From: Rotaria socialis
Taxonomy: Eukaryota; Rotifera; Eurotatoria; Philodinida; Philodinidae
DNA: 64,000 nucleotides
Reading direction: 5' to 3'
Assembly: GCA_905331475.1 (NCBI GenBank)
Contig: CAJNYU010001961.1
Span: 124,001 to 188,000 of the forward strand
The notes beneath the pieces are model-generated. The model saw nothing but the letters and a program-made list of their open reading frames with translations, made no database searches and was not told the DNA's origin. Of this stretch, positions 38,532-51,413 are shown one piece after another (the stretch's first letter is position 1; each line of letters opens with the position of its first letter). The position numbers and the translations under genes were made by a program.

Positions 38532-39719
38532 ATGATGGATGAACAATACGTTTTTTCAACATCATCAGCTTTATTTGATACTTATCTTATCTATGGTATC
38601 ATTGCTTTACTACTATTCATTGCAATTATCGGTTTAATAATTCTATTAGCTACATCATGTTGTTGTTGTTGTTTATGTCCAAAATCATGTTGTTTATGTT
38701 ATCATCATCATCGTCGGCATTCATCGTATAAATTAAGCAAAAGATCGAAAGATCTAGAAGGATCAATCAATGGTGATTCAAAAAACAATGCTTTTATCCG
38801 ACGCCATCCCAGTGATGTAGCTGACTTCTCACAATTATATGATTCATGTCCTCATTTAATCAATAGTAAAGTTATGACAACAAGTACACATATGGATACA
38901 AGTTGTACAACAATCGATACACTTATTAGTCCAATATCACCATGTAGTTCATTTCATTCATTTATTGGACAAGCAACATCAACAAATAACACGAAACGTA
39001 AGAAGAAAAACAGCTCAAGAAAATTTTAATGTTTTTTAAATAATATTTTCTTTGTTTTAAATAGCTACTGTTAAGCAAAATGATCCTGGTAATTCAACAC
39101 AGAAATATACTATAAGTACGGAGAAGACAAATAATGCTCCAGCATCGTCTACAAAAGGTAAAAATAAGTGCTAGATTATTTCTAATTAAATATTAAAAGT
39201 TCATTAGGTCCATGTTCACGTCCCTTTTCGTATATAAAAAATACAAATGATCGTGCGCAAATTTTACGTCGTTTTACGTCAAATGAACGTACTGTTCCAG
39301 CAACTACCGTATCAATTGATATTACTCGAATATCTTCATCGGAAAGCGACAGTACTAATCAAATAAGCTCAAATTGTACAAATATCTATGAAACAGTTCT
39401 TCCAACAGCACATCATAATAGTAATAGTAGTTCCTCATCATCGGATATATCAACACCTATTTATGAAACAGAATGGACACATAGTTTGAGACAATTGATG
39501 CTGACAACAACATCACCGACTAAAAATGACGGTGTTTCTATTATTAAACTTCCTACGTCACCGCCTGATTTAGTTCCATCGATAAAGCAAACATCTGATT
39601 ATTTTCAACAACAAGATCCTCACGATAAATTTCTAGCAAGTCGATCAAGAATATCAGATTCAATGAGACGAACTACTATGCTCACACAATTGAAAGACAA
39701 TTCAGCATTTCTTTATTAA
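38532..39719 (+). CDS. Single-pass membrane protein with juxtamembrane cysteine cluster, 3 exons
   Basis: Exons: 38532-38997, 39065-39157, 39208-39719; phase is continuous, giving 356 aa. A short N-terminal segment precedes one hydrophobic helix (about residues 18-41). A cysteine cluster follows (about 43-56, including CCCCC and CC pairs), then a His/Arg patch. The rest is a Ser/Thr-rich, low-complexity and probably cytoplasmic tail. Topology with a short extracellular N-terminus is an inference from the basic residues after the helix. The cysteines are candidate palmitoylation sites. No family was recognised. A CT microsatellite follows the gene at 39778-39802. Confidence 0.7.
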
Positions 39720-41810
39720 AGCACTTGTTGTCATCCTTTTATTTATGATTGATATGCTTTGTTTTCTTCTTTTTTCCGTCTCTCTCTCTCTCTCTCTCTC
39801 TATGTATTCATGTGACAAAAACGAACGAATTCGGCGCCAGATACAATACTGTAAATAAATAAAAATTCGATCAAATTATATAAATATGCAAAGATTACAT
39901 TGACTGAAATATCACTTGAATCTATTTCGACTTCGCTAGATATACCCAATGGTTCACAGGGTGATTTGCTCAGTCACCGTAAACTTTTAATAAGTTTTAA
40001 AATAAATATAAAGTATATGTTAAGTAAGCGATTTTGTAACAATCAGAAATTCATCCTATTGAAATTTTTAACTACACCTGAATGACTTTGTTTTTGACAT
40101 ATAAACTAATACTATAGTGTCGATTTGATTAATCATCGTACATTTCATGTAATCTAATATTCACTGAAGAAATGTTTTTTTATAAAATACTATTAAATTT
40201 GATAACAGTGAATGAATGAATAGAAATTTGTAATTAATCAAACTTTTATCTTACCTGATTTATTCATGATTCTTGTAAACAGTTAGAATATAGATGTGTT
40301 TATATCAATGATAAAAAAATATGATTATTGTAAAGACATGTGTACGTTTTTCTTTTGTCTCTGAGAGTCGTAAGAATGAAATTTCATTAAGCTTCGTAAC
40401 AATATTCGATTACATAACCTAATTCAAGACAACACTCTATGATGTTCAGTTAAAACTACATTTACATTTAAATAGAATAAAAAAGCATAACAAAATGAGT
40501 ACCATTTTATGTAATGGTACAATGAAAAATATGGTTGTTATTTCTTTTTGAAATGAAGTAAAACGATAAAAATGTGCAGTTGCGATAGCTACACCAACCC
40601 TCGTCTACAGGTAGACGGCAATATATGTTGCTATATAGATATAGATTCTTTTGGTTTGATTTCGATGCGGGATCCGGTCGTTTTATAGTTGAATCCTCTC
40701 TCTTCCTAGAAAGCTACCACAGAGTCCTTTGACAAAGTCTCCATAACATCTGCTGCTTTTTATCCAAATCAACCATCTCAGGAGTTCAGGAAGCCACGTT
40801 GCAGTAAACGAGTCTCACGGATCGAATGGTAACTAGCATCAAAACGATGAATTATCGCCGAGAAAGCTCATGCAGAAGTCTAAATGATATTTGTCACTCG
40901 CAACAGAATTTAAGTTAGAAAAAAACAATTATTTCATCAAAATAACCGAAGTCTTGTACACTTTTATACGTGCCAAAGAAACTGGTAATTGCATTCCAGT
41001 ACTCTCTTGTAAATCTCCTAGAGAGTTCTTTCTTTTTCCTCATTCTGTAAAGTTCGGGAACTTCTCAGACGATAGTCGATTAGAGAATCGATTCTTCATA
41101 AAAATCTGTTTCAAACGAACATTTTGTTATCAATTTATCAGCAACCACTGAAACAAATATATATGGCATACGTATTTGTTACATTCATGAAAAATGATTT
41201 CCAAATTGATATATAACTGTGCATGATCCAGTTACAAACGCATTTTCATTCATAAGTTCAACAATAAATTTAAATGATATTTCTCGCTGAAATGTTCGAT
41301 CATGATAGATAACTGGATAATTATTCTCATCATCCCGACAATCAGAGAAAAGAACCTTATGAAAGTTTTACAAAAATTTCATTTTTTATAAAACAAGGAA
41401 TAATTTTGATTGAAAAAGATATTTACTACACGATATATTTCAATTGATGATTCACTGCGTAATTGATGCTTTTTAAATAAGCATTATATCATGATGCAAC
41501 AAAATAATACGCTCCAATGAGCTATCCATTTGCCAGAAGAAGAAAAAAAGAATTTATTTGTAAATGATAAAATGATACTTGAGATTTTGTTGATTACTTG
41601 TTCGTTAACTTGCGTACGTTGATCAAGAAAAGCATAAATTTCTTTATCTGATGGATAACGTAAAAAATCCTAAAAGGAAAAACTTTGTTTAAACGAATCT
41701 TCTCAATTAGATTAAAAGAGGTAAAAATGTAATTTTTTTGAAATAAAATGCAAGTCTCTTCCAACAAAATCTTGAGTGTATGAGCCAGAGAACACCGAAT
41801 ATTCACACTC
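39720..41810. other. Convergent intergenic region
   Basis: Holds a (CT)n microsatellite (39778-39802) and a less AT-rich block at about 40575-40840 that does not translate into a recognisable protein. No RNA gene structure was recognised. Frames at 39900-40085, 40891-41151 and 41594-41806 have no support. Confidence 0.45.
39778..39802. repeat. CT dinucleotide microsatellite
   Basis: About 12 TC units downstream of the Cys-cluster gene. Confidence 0.85.
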
Positions 41811-43007
41811 TTAAGTTTTACAAAATTTATTCACATATAATTTAACTGAGTTTAATGATTGAGCATTTGCATCAATAAATGGATTACCAAGAATGAACTG
41901 AGGAGAGATTTTTGAAGTAGATTTTAAATAAAAAACTGCTGTTCGTTCTTGTTCTTTTTTATATGGTGATTTCGAGATTGGTAATTCGGTAGGATGTTCA
42001 GAGTGAGAAAGATGATCGAAATCATCCTGCTGTAATTTTAAATTTCCCACATCTTTTGCCATTTGTTCAGAACTTATTTGATGATTATAATATGATGTAT
42101 CTTCGATTGATACTTGATTAGTTAAAAGATGCTCTATTGGACCAACCATTTTTTCATCATTTTGTGAAATTTGTTTTTTCTCTACTTGTTGTTTTTTCCT
42201 CTTCTTTCGAAAATATTGTGCACAGAGAATAAATGTTAAAATAAATATTCCTATTACTGCACATACGATCACAATCGGAATCCAACTTGCAGTTTTTTGC
42301 ACATTTAAATAAATAACACTCTTATCTTCATAAGTTATATTAAGTAATTTATTTGTAGCGGAACATCGATAATATCCATGATGATCTGAATATGAAACAT
42401 GATCAATAATCAATGTATCATTGAGAGTAAATTTATGCCGAAAACGAATACCAACAGGCAAGGGATCATAGAAACGTTTGGATATATCCTTAATAAAATC
42501 CCAATGAATAGCTACTTAGAAGAAGATCCATAACAAAAAGGAACGGTTTTATCATGACTACTTACTAACATTTGTTCCATATGCTAGACAATCAATAGCA
42601 ACCATTTGCTTTGCATAAGTATTTATAGTAAAAGATTCTTTTTGAATTATTTCAGCAACTGATAGTACTTTGAGTTGACTGGCTTGTTGTTGACCATGAT
42701 GATATTTTGAACGACATTCAATTTTTGAGTTTAATTTTGAATAATTAAATGGTGTAGGGATTTTTAAAGTAATACTGGCATTATTTTTTACATTCTCTTT
42801 ACTAGATAGCAATAAAGGAGTATTTTTACCAATATCTAGCATTGGAGCAATAATTGTCAACGATTGAATAATGCCCTGATCATTGCTAAAACATTCAAGA
42901 TCTGATGATTTTGATGTATTGAATGGATATGGAGATGCGATGAGAATAGGATCATTAGCAATAGAGAAATTGATTGACTCGAACAAAATTACAAATATAC
43001 AGAGCAT
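41811..43007 (-). CDS. Single-pass protein with an Ig-like domain, 2 exons
   Basis: Exons on the minus strand: 43007-42566 and 42511-41811. The first exon ends at a GTAAGT donor, and phase joins cleanly, giving 380 aa. A signal peptide is visible (start MLCIFVILFESINFSIA). The membrane-proximal domain shows Ig hallmarks: Cys in IDCLAYG, Trp in IHWDF across the splice, and SDHHGYYRCSA with the second Cys. The region before it (about residues 18-130) may be a second, degenerate Ig-like domain. A transmembrane helix (IPIVIVCAVIGIFILTFIL) is followed by a basic RKKRKK stop-transfer and a tail of about 130 aa. The tail contains YYN and YVN, which fit the YxN pattern bound by Grb2-type SH2 domains. 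The adhesion or receptor role is inferred; no orthologue was recognised. Confidence 0.8.
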
Positions 43008-44064
43008 ACAGGAAAATTTTCTGTAATATAATTTATTTGGTTTTTCTGGCGCCGTATCTTAAACAATCAGAGCTAATTACAAAATTTCTTATCATCAACA
43101 GAGTACAACTAGGAGTTCAAGCTTTTAGAAGGTAAACAAAAAAAAGGTAAATAAATTGCTTTAATTCGATCAAAAATTTTTACAATTATTAAATCATTCA
43201 TGTTTTTTAACACAACATATTATTCTGTGTCAAACACTTTATTGTAGATTCATAGCAACTTAAAATATAGTCTTAACTTCAATAGAATTGATACGATTCT
43301 TTTTCCTTTATACAAAAATAAAACGGTCCTCTTTCAGCTATCATAATCAATACATTCAATATGATTTAGTATGAGAAAAAGATTCTCTTTACGTTGTTGA
43401 TTAAATTAATTTCATAGGCAATAAAAACAGCATCTCTCAAAGTAGAATTTATAATGAACTTCTTTTATTTTCTTCTCTATCTGTCACATACGATCATTTC
43501 TTCATTTATAATGTAACTCCCTGATGAAAATAAAGGAGACCTATTAGTTATGCAAACTAATTGAGACCATTTTTATCTATCTGATCATGTATGCTTTTCC
43601 TTTTCCCCGATGATTAAATAATAAATTCCATTAAAATAAAAAGATTTTAATAGCATATAGCTGTGAAAATTTTTCAAATCTAATAAAAATTGACAGTAGA
43701 AATAAAAGAAGATCATGTATTCATGTTGTATAATCGACTTTATTCTATTCATATAAGATTGTCGCCGATAACAAAAAGCAGGGTGTTGATATTCGAGATT
43801 TTGTTAAAAGAACAATCAAACAATATTCTTGGATTCACTTTTCTTTGATAAACGAATGTACCAATATATATATATATATAAATTTACTTATGGGTTATAT
43901 AGTAAAAAAAACTCCCAGTAGATATTCAATATGAGAATAGGCAATACAATACTCATAATAGACATATAAACACACACAAACATATATTAATATATATATA
44001 AACGAAAAAAAGGACTAAGACAACAACAGATTATTTTTTTTAAACTGTTTTGTTCGATTGCTTT
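43008..44064. other. Intergenic region
   Basis: AT-rich with short TA runs (43864-43880, 43988-44000). Probably the 5' flank of the Ig gene and 3' flank of the 709-aa gene. No coding signal. Confidence 0.45.
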
Positions 44065-46622
44065 CTAACCGACAACAGCTCCGTCGTCGACCAGCACCGA
44101 GTATGTATATAATGAGTCTCGGTCATGTTCATCAACTTTTGTTATATGATTAAATTCTGTTGGTTTTGAAATAGCTGATTTCTTTATTTTTCGTTTACGT
44201 AAAAGAAAGACCGGTTGACGTCGTTTTGCATTGAATATATCAAATAAATCAGCATTACGTGGATCACATGATAGTTTAACAAAATATTGATGAAATTCGT
44301 CTGTTGCACTTGTATCATCAAATTTCAATGCAAGTATTGTACCTGTTTCAAGCGATTTTAATGTTACATGGCGTGCTTTTGGTAATCGTACATCAGATGC
44401 ACCATTAACTATTGTATCCCAAAGTGTGAAACTTGAACCAAGTTCTGATATTATTAAGCGAATACAACGTGCTCTTTAAAGAAAACAATAAGAATTATGT
44501 AATCTTTTGAATAACAAGATTTTTTATTTACCTTTTAGGATTCATACCCGTATTGAAAAGCCATATAGGTACACCTGTATAAAGTTTTTTCCAATCTTTC
44601 AAATTAGCCATGGCATCAAAGTCCGATGTGTAAAGTGTAGCAATACTACGAGCAACGTAAACAAGAGTACCAATACTTTGATAAAATGATGCTACTTTTA
44701 AAACATCCCGTTCATTTAAACGAATTATTGGACCAATTTGAAATGGTTGTTGACTTCGAATCGAATCAAATGGTCTAATTTAAATTCGGAAATGAAACTT
44801 TGTTATTCTTTGCTTCAAAATAATTTAGAATATTTACCTATTAATAGTTGGTATTGAACCAAATGTACGAGATTGTACCAAGGATTGTTGCTGTTGTTGT
44901 GGATGACGAAAACTAGATGAACGAACAACTTGCTCGCAATCACTATGATACTGTTGAGAATCGAGAAATGCTCGAGGTATTGGTGCACGATATCGTTTTG
45001 CTGCTGTTGTTACTGGTACTGACGTCCCATCAGGTAGTAATCGATGTCGCCACGAACCAGGAATATCAACAAATTCAGTATGAGTAAAATCGAGTGATGC
45101 TACACTTAGTTCATCTGTTTCTCCTGTTTCCATACGTGTATTTTTCGATGTTGTTGCCATTGGAGGAACTGTAGCAGAACGAACAACAGTAGATTCAGTA
45201 TTTGTCAATGAGGTTTGCTGCTGTTGTTCATCAGGTGTGTGTTGAGAAACATGGTAATGTCGTACATTAGATGAACCATAAATGTGATGAGGCGAGACTA
45301 TATAAAGAGAAGAAAAGAAATGCTTCACTAGAATCATTAGGTTCAAAAATAATAAAGAATGTTTATACGATGACTGTCAGAAGAAAAACAGGACACACGT
45401 AACATACATGTCTAAGAAAAATACAGCTAATGATTGACGGACGAAGTGTCTTGTCTATGATGCAATATTGAATGCTGATAACTTGATAGAAGAGAACAGA
45501 AAATAAAATAGGAGGAGCGGTTATATGCGTGCTATTAGAAGCAAAACATGTGCTTCTATTGATGATCTATCTATGAAACGGTTTCACTTTGTAAAATGTC
45601 TTACCTTGTGCTAAAGCAATATTTGGCATTGATCGAATACTAGTTGATGGTTGATGATAATCATTAATTTGAATAAATTCATCATTCATGATAGATGTTT
45701 CTGGGGGTCCACCTTGTAAAAATTGTGATGATTGTATTGGATAAGATACGTTAAGAAAATGAACATATGGTGATGGATTAGGTGTATTAATTATGCCAAC
45801 ATGTTGATGTGTATTATCCATAATTTTTGCTCCTGTTGCTGCTGCTGCTGTTGTTGTTGTAGTTGGTGACTGATTAGTTGTTTGAACTTCAATGTTTCGA
45901 ACAGTGGGAGATGATTGTTCAGCAGTAGACGCTGGCATTGCTTGTATTATAGTATCAGTTTTCTTCGACATTGGTTTAGATGATTGTTTAGTTGCCGTAT
46001 TTGTTATTGGGATTGGTGACGTTGAAAGTTGAGTTGTTAATTGTTGTTCAGCTTCTTTTGATACAATTAAGAATGTCGGTTTAAGAACGTCAACAGGTCG
46101 ATTCACATATTGTTGATGATGAGGTGATATTGGTTGAAAATCAGTATTAATCGACGATAATGGTTGACGTGTATTATAATAGATAGTTGCCGGTGCAGGT
46201 GAAACTGTTCCGTGAAAAAATGTTGGATAATCTGTATAATAATAGTGTGAAGGAAGACTGTTTCCACCACCTTTTCTGAATGTTGCGTAGGCTGGATACG
46301 GTACTGTATTGGAACGAGGAAAACTAGAGTTAGTTGAATTTTGTTGTTGTTGTTGTTGTTGTTGTTCGCTTGTCACATTCGTGGCTAAATATTCGACATT
46401 TTCATTGATGGATTGCAGACCTGTTTTCGGTTGTTGACTTTGTGATGGTGGGGCTGAGTGATGCTGTTGATGTGATGTACTAGAATGAGACAGAGAAGAT
46501 GAATTAACATCGGATTTTGATAATCTAATTTGCTTGGTGATATTGTTCTCAATTTTTTTCGATGATTGTTTTTTTGTTTTCGCAGCTTCTCCTTTAGTTG
46601 TGGTTTTTACTTTCGATGACAT
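44065..46622 (-). CDS. Unrecognised 709-aa protein with low-complexity N-half and conserved-looking C-terminal domain
   Basis: Exons on the minus strand: 46622-45605, 45297-44838, 44774-44532, 44473-44065; phase is continuous, giving 709 aa. The start MSSKVKTTTKG was chosen because it opens a Lys-rich segment; an in-frame Met 40 codons upstream exists. The first 490 residues are Ser/Thr/Gln/Pro-rich with a nine-Gln run. The last 220 residues are compact: VASFYQSIGTLVYVARS, then LKDWKKLYTGVPIWLFN, then ARCIRLIISELGSSFTLW, then a FDDTSATDEFHQYF strand-helix stretch. This layout suggests a PH/PTB/WH1-like adaptor fold ending with a helix, but no family is claimed. The low-complexity region is consistent with a scaffold or adaptor. 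A separate coding exon 3.7 kb upstream may belong to it. Confidence 0.75.
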
Positions 46623-47392
46623 GGTACACGTCAAATATAGTTTGCACAAATAAAAATGATGGTATAATAAAGACAGAATAGAAAATATTGCTTCTCGTAT
46701 TCTAATGTTTTTACTCTCTATTGATTCGAATTTCGAATACACGCACTCATTCTGTGTTTTTGCGTTCTTCTACTATAACTTCGTTTTTTATTTTACATAC
46801 TCTTTTTTTCTATATGTTTCGTATGAGTACGTCTACGGCATTGATGAAGAAAAGAAGAAATGAAGAGAGAAAGAGAAAAAAAACTATTCAAATAGCTTTC
46901 ATATTCTCGTTTTTTGCTTTCATATGTGCGAAACATCGAATGGTGCGATATAAAAATAGATACGAACATTAATGATCATCATTGACTTTCTGTTTTTCTC
47001 GAACAGTGTATTCGCACCGCGAGTGACAATAGACAGTTCTGTTTGGTTAATCCACTGACTCAACTAAATTTGACCTTTGATAAGGTATCACTCAGTTATT
47101 TAGACCATCGGAGGCATGTATTTGATTATGCAGAATAATGACAATAATCTATTGACGCCATTTCTCACTTGGAAATCAGTGTTTGATGTGCGCTGGCGAT
47201 TACCTGCTTGTTTGCATTCTTTTGACATTCATTGGTCTTTATAAATCGTACAAGTGTTGATATATGATTTTCTTTCTCTTTTTATTGTTACCACCGTTAG
47301 CAAGTAAGACAAAATAAGAAATCAATTGTGCGTCAAAATAATAGCAAGCTGTTATTTATAGATCTTTTCTTGTTAGTTATCATTAAGAAAAA

Positions 47393-47416
47393 TAACAACA
47401 ACAACAACAACAACAG
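47393..47416. repeat. AAC trinucleotide microsatellite
   Basis: About eight AAC units, noncoding in the models proposed here. Confidence 0.8.
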
Positions 47417-49209
47417 CAATAGCCGTGAGAAATACTGGGTAAAAAACGAAGACTATGTCATCATGTTTGTACGATTATTATAGATTTATCTATGATATAT
47501 GTTCGTAACATGCAGAACAGAAGAAAGAATACTCAGTAAAAAAAAAGCAAGAAAACACATGAATCAGCTCTGACAAGACAATGAAGATTAACAAGCAAAC
47601 AACGATCGATCGATGTCATTGACAAACGATTAACTATTTGTCAGATATAAAATTATTCTTTGTTTTTGTTTACATTCACTAAAATACAGATTCAATTTTT
47701 TAAATAAAAATGATTTGTTTATAATATAGTAATAGATGTTATAATTATGGCAATAGTGGCATGTCTTCTCTTTTTTTTTATAACTATCAACTGTATCTCT
47801 AATGGAATGTCAAGGTCATGTATATACATGTATAAGTTTGCCGACTTCCGAATGGTAATGATCAAGGTCACACGAATAGATAGACAAATAGATATATCAT
47901 TCTACTGGAGACAGAAGAACATTATTTTCTTCATAGAAAAAAAGAGAATCTCTAAGGAATTAACATTCTGTCAGATTTTATTTGACTAGATGGATATATG
48001 ATGTTTAAAAAAGAGCCTACAATGCAGGATGATGGAAGGTTGGATCAAAAAGAAGAAAGAAAAAAAACAAGTGCATAGCTTTTCTCTTTCATTTTTGTTC
48101 TCGTCAATTGTCATACAGCTGCTGTCAAATACCATCATTGCAATATGCAAAATGATTTTTTTATAGCCCATTTCTTTTTTTTTGTTCTTATTTAATAGCT
48201 TCGAGAAGTATAGAATATCGATACTATTCTAGGCCCCATGTTATATTAAAAAAAAAGGACAAAAGATGAAAACCAGTGATACAAAAAAAAGTGGGAAGTG
48301 GTGTCGTTTTTCTTCTATTATTAATATGCTTTTAATAGAATAAAAAATAAAGGAAAAAAGGTTTGCAATTATCTCATCTTAACGATGTTACAAGCGGTAA
48401 TGCACCGCTAAAAAACAGGAATTATTTCACGATTAGATATAAAATTATTTTTTCTTTGCTATTAAAGATAGAATTGTCAAAATAAAAAGTTTAACTTTTT
48501 CTACGCTCTTAACATAATATGCTGATATGTTTGCTAGTCATTTTTGTTTTATTCTCATTTGTGTATTGCTTTTTCGAGTTATTTTTGATATGAAGTTAGA
48601 AAACAAAAAAACACATCTCTTAGTGGCATAACTACTATCAATGTAACCCAGCAGGCAGCTTCTTCGATGATCAATTTTTTCAAACAACAAACCATATGAC
48701 ATTATAAACAATTATGAGGAGATTACCAGTTTCTGTTCTTACCTATTAACATGCTTTATAAACATATCGGAGGACAAGAAGAAAAACTAATTATTTGTGA
48801 TGGATTCTTTCATGATTCAAAATGATTTTTTTGCGTGTTGATAATCAGGATAAATAAACGTAGAATTCAAGTAAAAAATTATAGATGGTTTGCTTCGGTG
48901 AATATGATAACAAAGAAATAGAGATGGATCGAGATAGAGTGGAAACAATGGAAATTGTACAGACGAGCAAACAGTCATGCACATAATACTGATGTAATCT
49001 GTCTCTGTTACATTCCAAATGGATAGCTGCATACTTTTCTTTGTTTATTTGATTCGAATTATGATTACTAGATGTTCATTCCAATGTTCAAGATGTATCG
49101 GTTGCCAGAAATGCTTACATTCACATCGTACATTGCTTTGAACTAAAATCTTTTGGTGACGTAGAATTTTTGCTCTTCAAACTGAGTTCATCTTCTGTTT
49201 GACTATTAT

Positions 49210-49520
49210 CCAGTGGAAAATATTCGCTGGTTTCAATCGATTACTATTTAACCCAAACTTAATGATATTGCTAGCCCAGTGGAAGTTAGTTTGATTAAAA
49301 TCTGATTGTTCTGTAGCACAATTCAAATTATCAATTGATTGGCAATGTGGATTTTACTTGAAAATAATCCGATTTCAATCAAAATAATTTCCACTGGGCT
49401 AGTAATATCATTAAGTGTGGGTTAAATGGTAATCGATTAAAATCAAAATTATCAATCCGATTGCGGATTGTATTTTGTTGCACAATAATTTGATTGAGTC
49501 AGTGAATATTTTTCACTGGG
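49210..49520. repeat. Nested palindromic element (MITE-like)
   Basis: The outer ends are CCAGTGGAAAATATTCGCTG (49210-49229) and the reverse complement of a GTGAATATTTTTCACTGG word ending at 49520. Inside, arms of about 49 bp (49236-49284 and 49388-49437) pair nearly perfectly; both contain the CCAGTGGAA end motif and an ATCGATTA word. AT-rich sequence next to each arm is also similar, so a smaller copy seems nested in a larger one. It carries no coding sequence. Clear target-site duplications were not seen. Confidence 0.75.
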
Positions 49521-49971
49521 ATAGGAACATATGGTGTAAATCAACAAGATTGTTTATTAAAATATGCCTTATACGATATACAATCAGAGTTTCTCTTTTC
49601 TATTCTTGAATGTATTTGTATATATACACAAGAGACAGTACCTGTAATAACTCTTCATTCTCTTGAGTCTCTAAGCAATGTCTTTTCATCTTTTTCATCT
49701 TTGCGTGTTATATACATTGGTTGGGTCTATGACTACGTGTATATGATTACAACATCATTGAAGCACAAGATTTATCGAATGTCACACGACTAGCAACAAC
49801 TGTTTCCGGTCATCTATCAACGAGCGAAGAGGAAAAAGAAGAAGGAGACATTTTCTCTACAAGTACGTATTATGTTAAGAAAAGTAACGATAGTAGTTAC
49901 TCTCGACACATCTACCGTTTCGATCATCAATGACGAAAGCAGACCTACTATTCATGTAAGAATATATAGGC

Positions 49972-50004
49972 ACCTACATCTACATCTACATCTACATCTA
50001 CATA
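49972..50004. repeat. ACATCT hexanucleotide repeat
   Basis: Five consecutive CTACAT/ACATCT units, embedded in a short frame that is judged noncoding. Confidence 0.8.
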
Positions 50005-50322
50005 TATTTGAATATAAGAGGTTCATGGCAATGTATGACAGACGGAAGAAACTCTTCTCTTTCTTTTTAATGTAAAGTATGACATTTAGTCTGTATTCCC
50101 ATGATAGCAAGGCTATTTCTAGTAACTAACCAACTTATTCACTGTTACTTTAAATGACACAAGCAGCCGCCAATAACACATTTGAATATGTATCTATTGT
50201 AGGCTCATAGGCGTTGTCTGTGTGTGTTGTAAGCGCACTGGCCCGTTCTGATACGCCTATGATCGAATCAGGTATCATTATTACAGAAACGAAAAAAGTA
50301 AAAGAAAATAAATAGGTCTTAC

Positions 50323-50585
50323 ATTCGATCAAGAATTTGATCACATATATGAATTGTATTTCGATGAAAAAGACCTCGACGTGAACGATGTTGTTTAGTA
50401 GCTGCTGTTGTTGATAAAGGAATTTGTATTGTAATTGTATTTTTATCTACTTTTTCAGCTGACACTGTTGGAGATGTTGTCGATGATGGGGATTCTCTTT
50501 TCGGTTCGAGCTGCGTAATTGGTTCTGTAGTTTCTACCGGACTAGAAACGTCAATATCATCGTCGCCTTCAGGAACGGCAAACAT
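50323..50585 (-). CDS. Orphan coding exon (88 codons), gene assignment uncertain
   Basis: Begins with Met and is rich in Asp, Glu, Thr, Pro and Ser. It ends in a conserved-looking segment, HRSRRGLFHRNTIHICDQIL, at a good GTAAGA donor in phase 2. Coding potential is supported by ordered composition (acidic start, basic end) and the splice donor. No compatible acceptor was found immediately downstream. The third exon of the 709-aa gene (starting 44774) accepts phase 2, so this could be an alternative first exon of that gene. It could also belong to a separate gene. Confidence 0.5.
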
Positions 50586-51413
50586 CTCTTGTAATAGCCG
50601 TTATTTTATTCAAAATGATATGATTCTATTCACACGGCTTATTCTTTTTCTCCTTTCTCTCGATCTCTCCTCTTTTTTTAACTTAACAAAGCATGTCTCT
50701 AAGGCATCTAACCGCAATGCTGCTGCTGCTGATGATGAAAAGTACATCTCAGAGAGAAGAAGATGGTCGCGGCCATCTAGAAATACGTTCTTCTTTTCTT
50801 CTTTTTCTTCTTTTTTTTGATTCTTTTAATGTAGCCAACAAGACAGATAGACAGAGACAGTCACAGAGAGGAATAGGGGAGAGAAAGTGACGTATATCAC
50901 GACCTCTCTTATATATTGCACATGCATGTTCCGTTCAAACGAGTCTAATTTACAGTTGTCATGAGTTCTAAAGATAGTTGGGCATGGTGACACAGGAGGA
51001 GAGAAGGAGGAGAAGATAGATACATGGGAAATACTCTAGGGTAGTAGTAATAGAAAGAAGTTCTAATGAATTTAAAAGAAAATAGGAGGGCTGCAAGCAA
51101 TAACTAATTTAGGAAGCAAACAAATTTGATGATCATGCTCACGGGCAAACAAGCAAAACAAGAAAATCATAATCAAAGGATATAAATATTGAGTTACATA
51201 CAAGTAGCAATCTATCGAGTTATTGCTCCTCACAAATAAATCAAATCAAATCAATATATGAGAATAAGTAAAAAAGAAAACTAGAAAGAAATTTATTCAA
51301 GTAGATGATTGGCATTGTCTATAACCACTATGATAGAATGCTTTTACTAAAATAGAACAAATAGAAATAAAACTTACATATAAAAATAAGAAATAATATC
51401 ATCTTTTCTTTTG
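50586..51413. other. Interval between the orphan exon and the LRR-like gene
   Basis: Contains a CTGCTG run near 50720 and pyrimidine/purine-rich stretches (TTCTTCTT, GAGAGA, GGAGGAGA). On the minus strand an AATAAA lies near 51290, about 120 bp past the stop of the upstream gene. No gene seen. Confidence 0.45.

Larger units (their letters stand above)
46623..50322. other. 3.7-kb interval between the 709-aa gene and the upstream orphan exon
   Basis: No further exon was recognised. Contains an ACA/CAA trinucleotide run (47393-47416), the nested palindromic element 49210-49520 and an ACATCT hexanucleotide run (49972-50004). If the orphan exon joins the 709-aa gene, this is an intron or alternative-promoter region. 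Confidence 0.45.

Noticed and set aside
47747-48171. Frames on both strands between the 709-aa gene and the orphan exon
   Set aside because: Considered as missing exons linking the two, but no acceptor with matching phase and no ordered composition.
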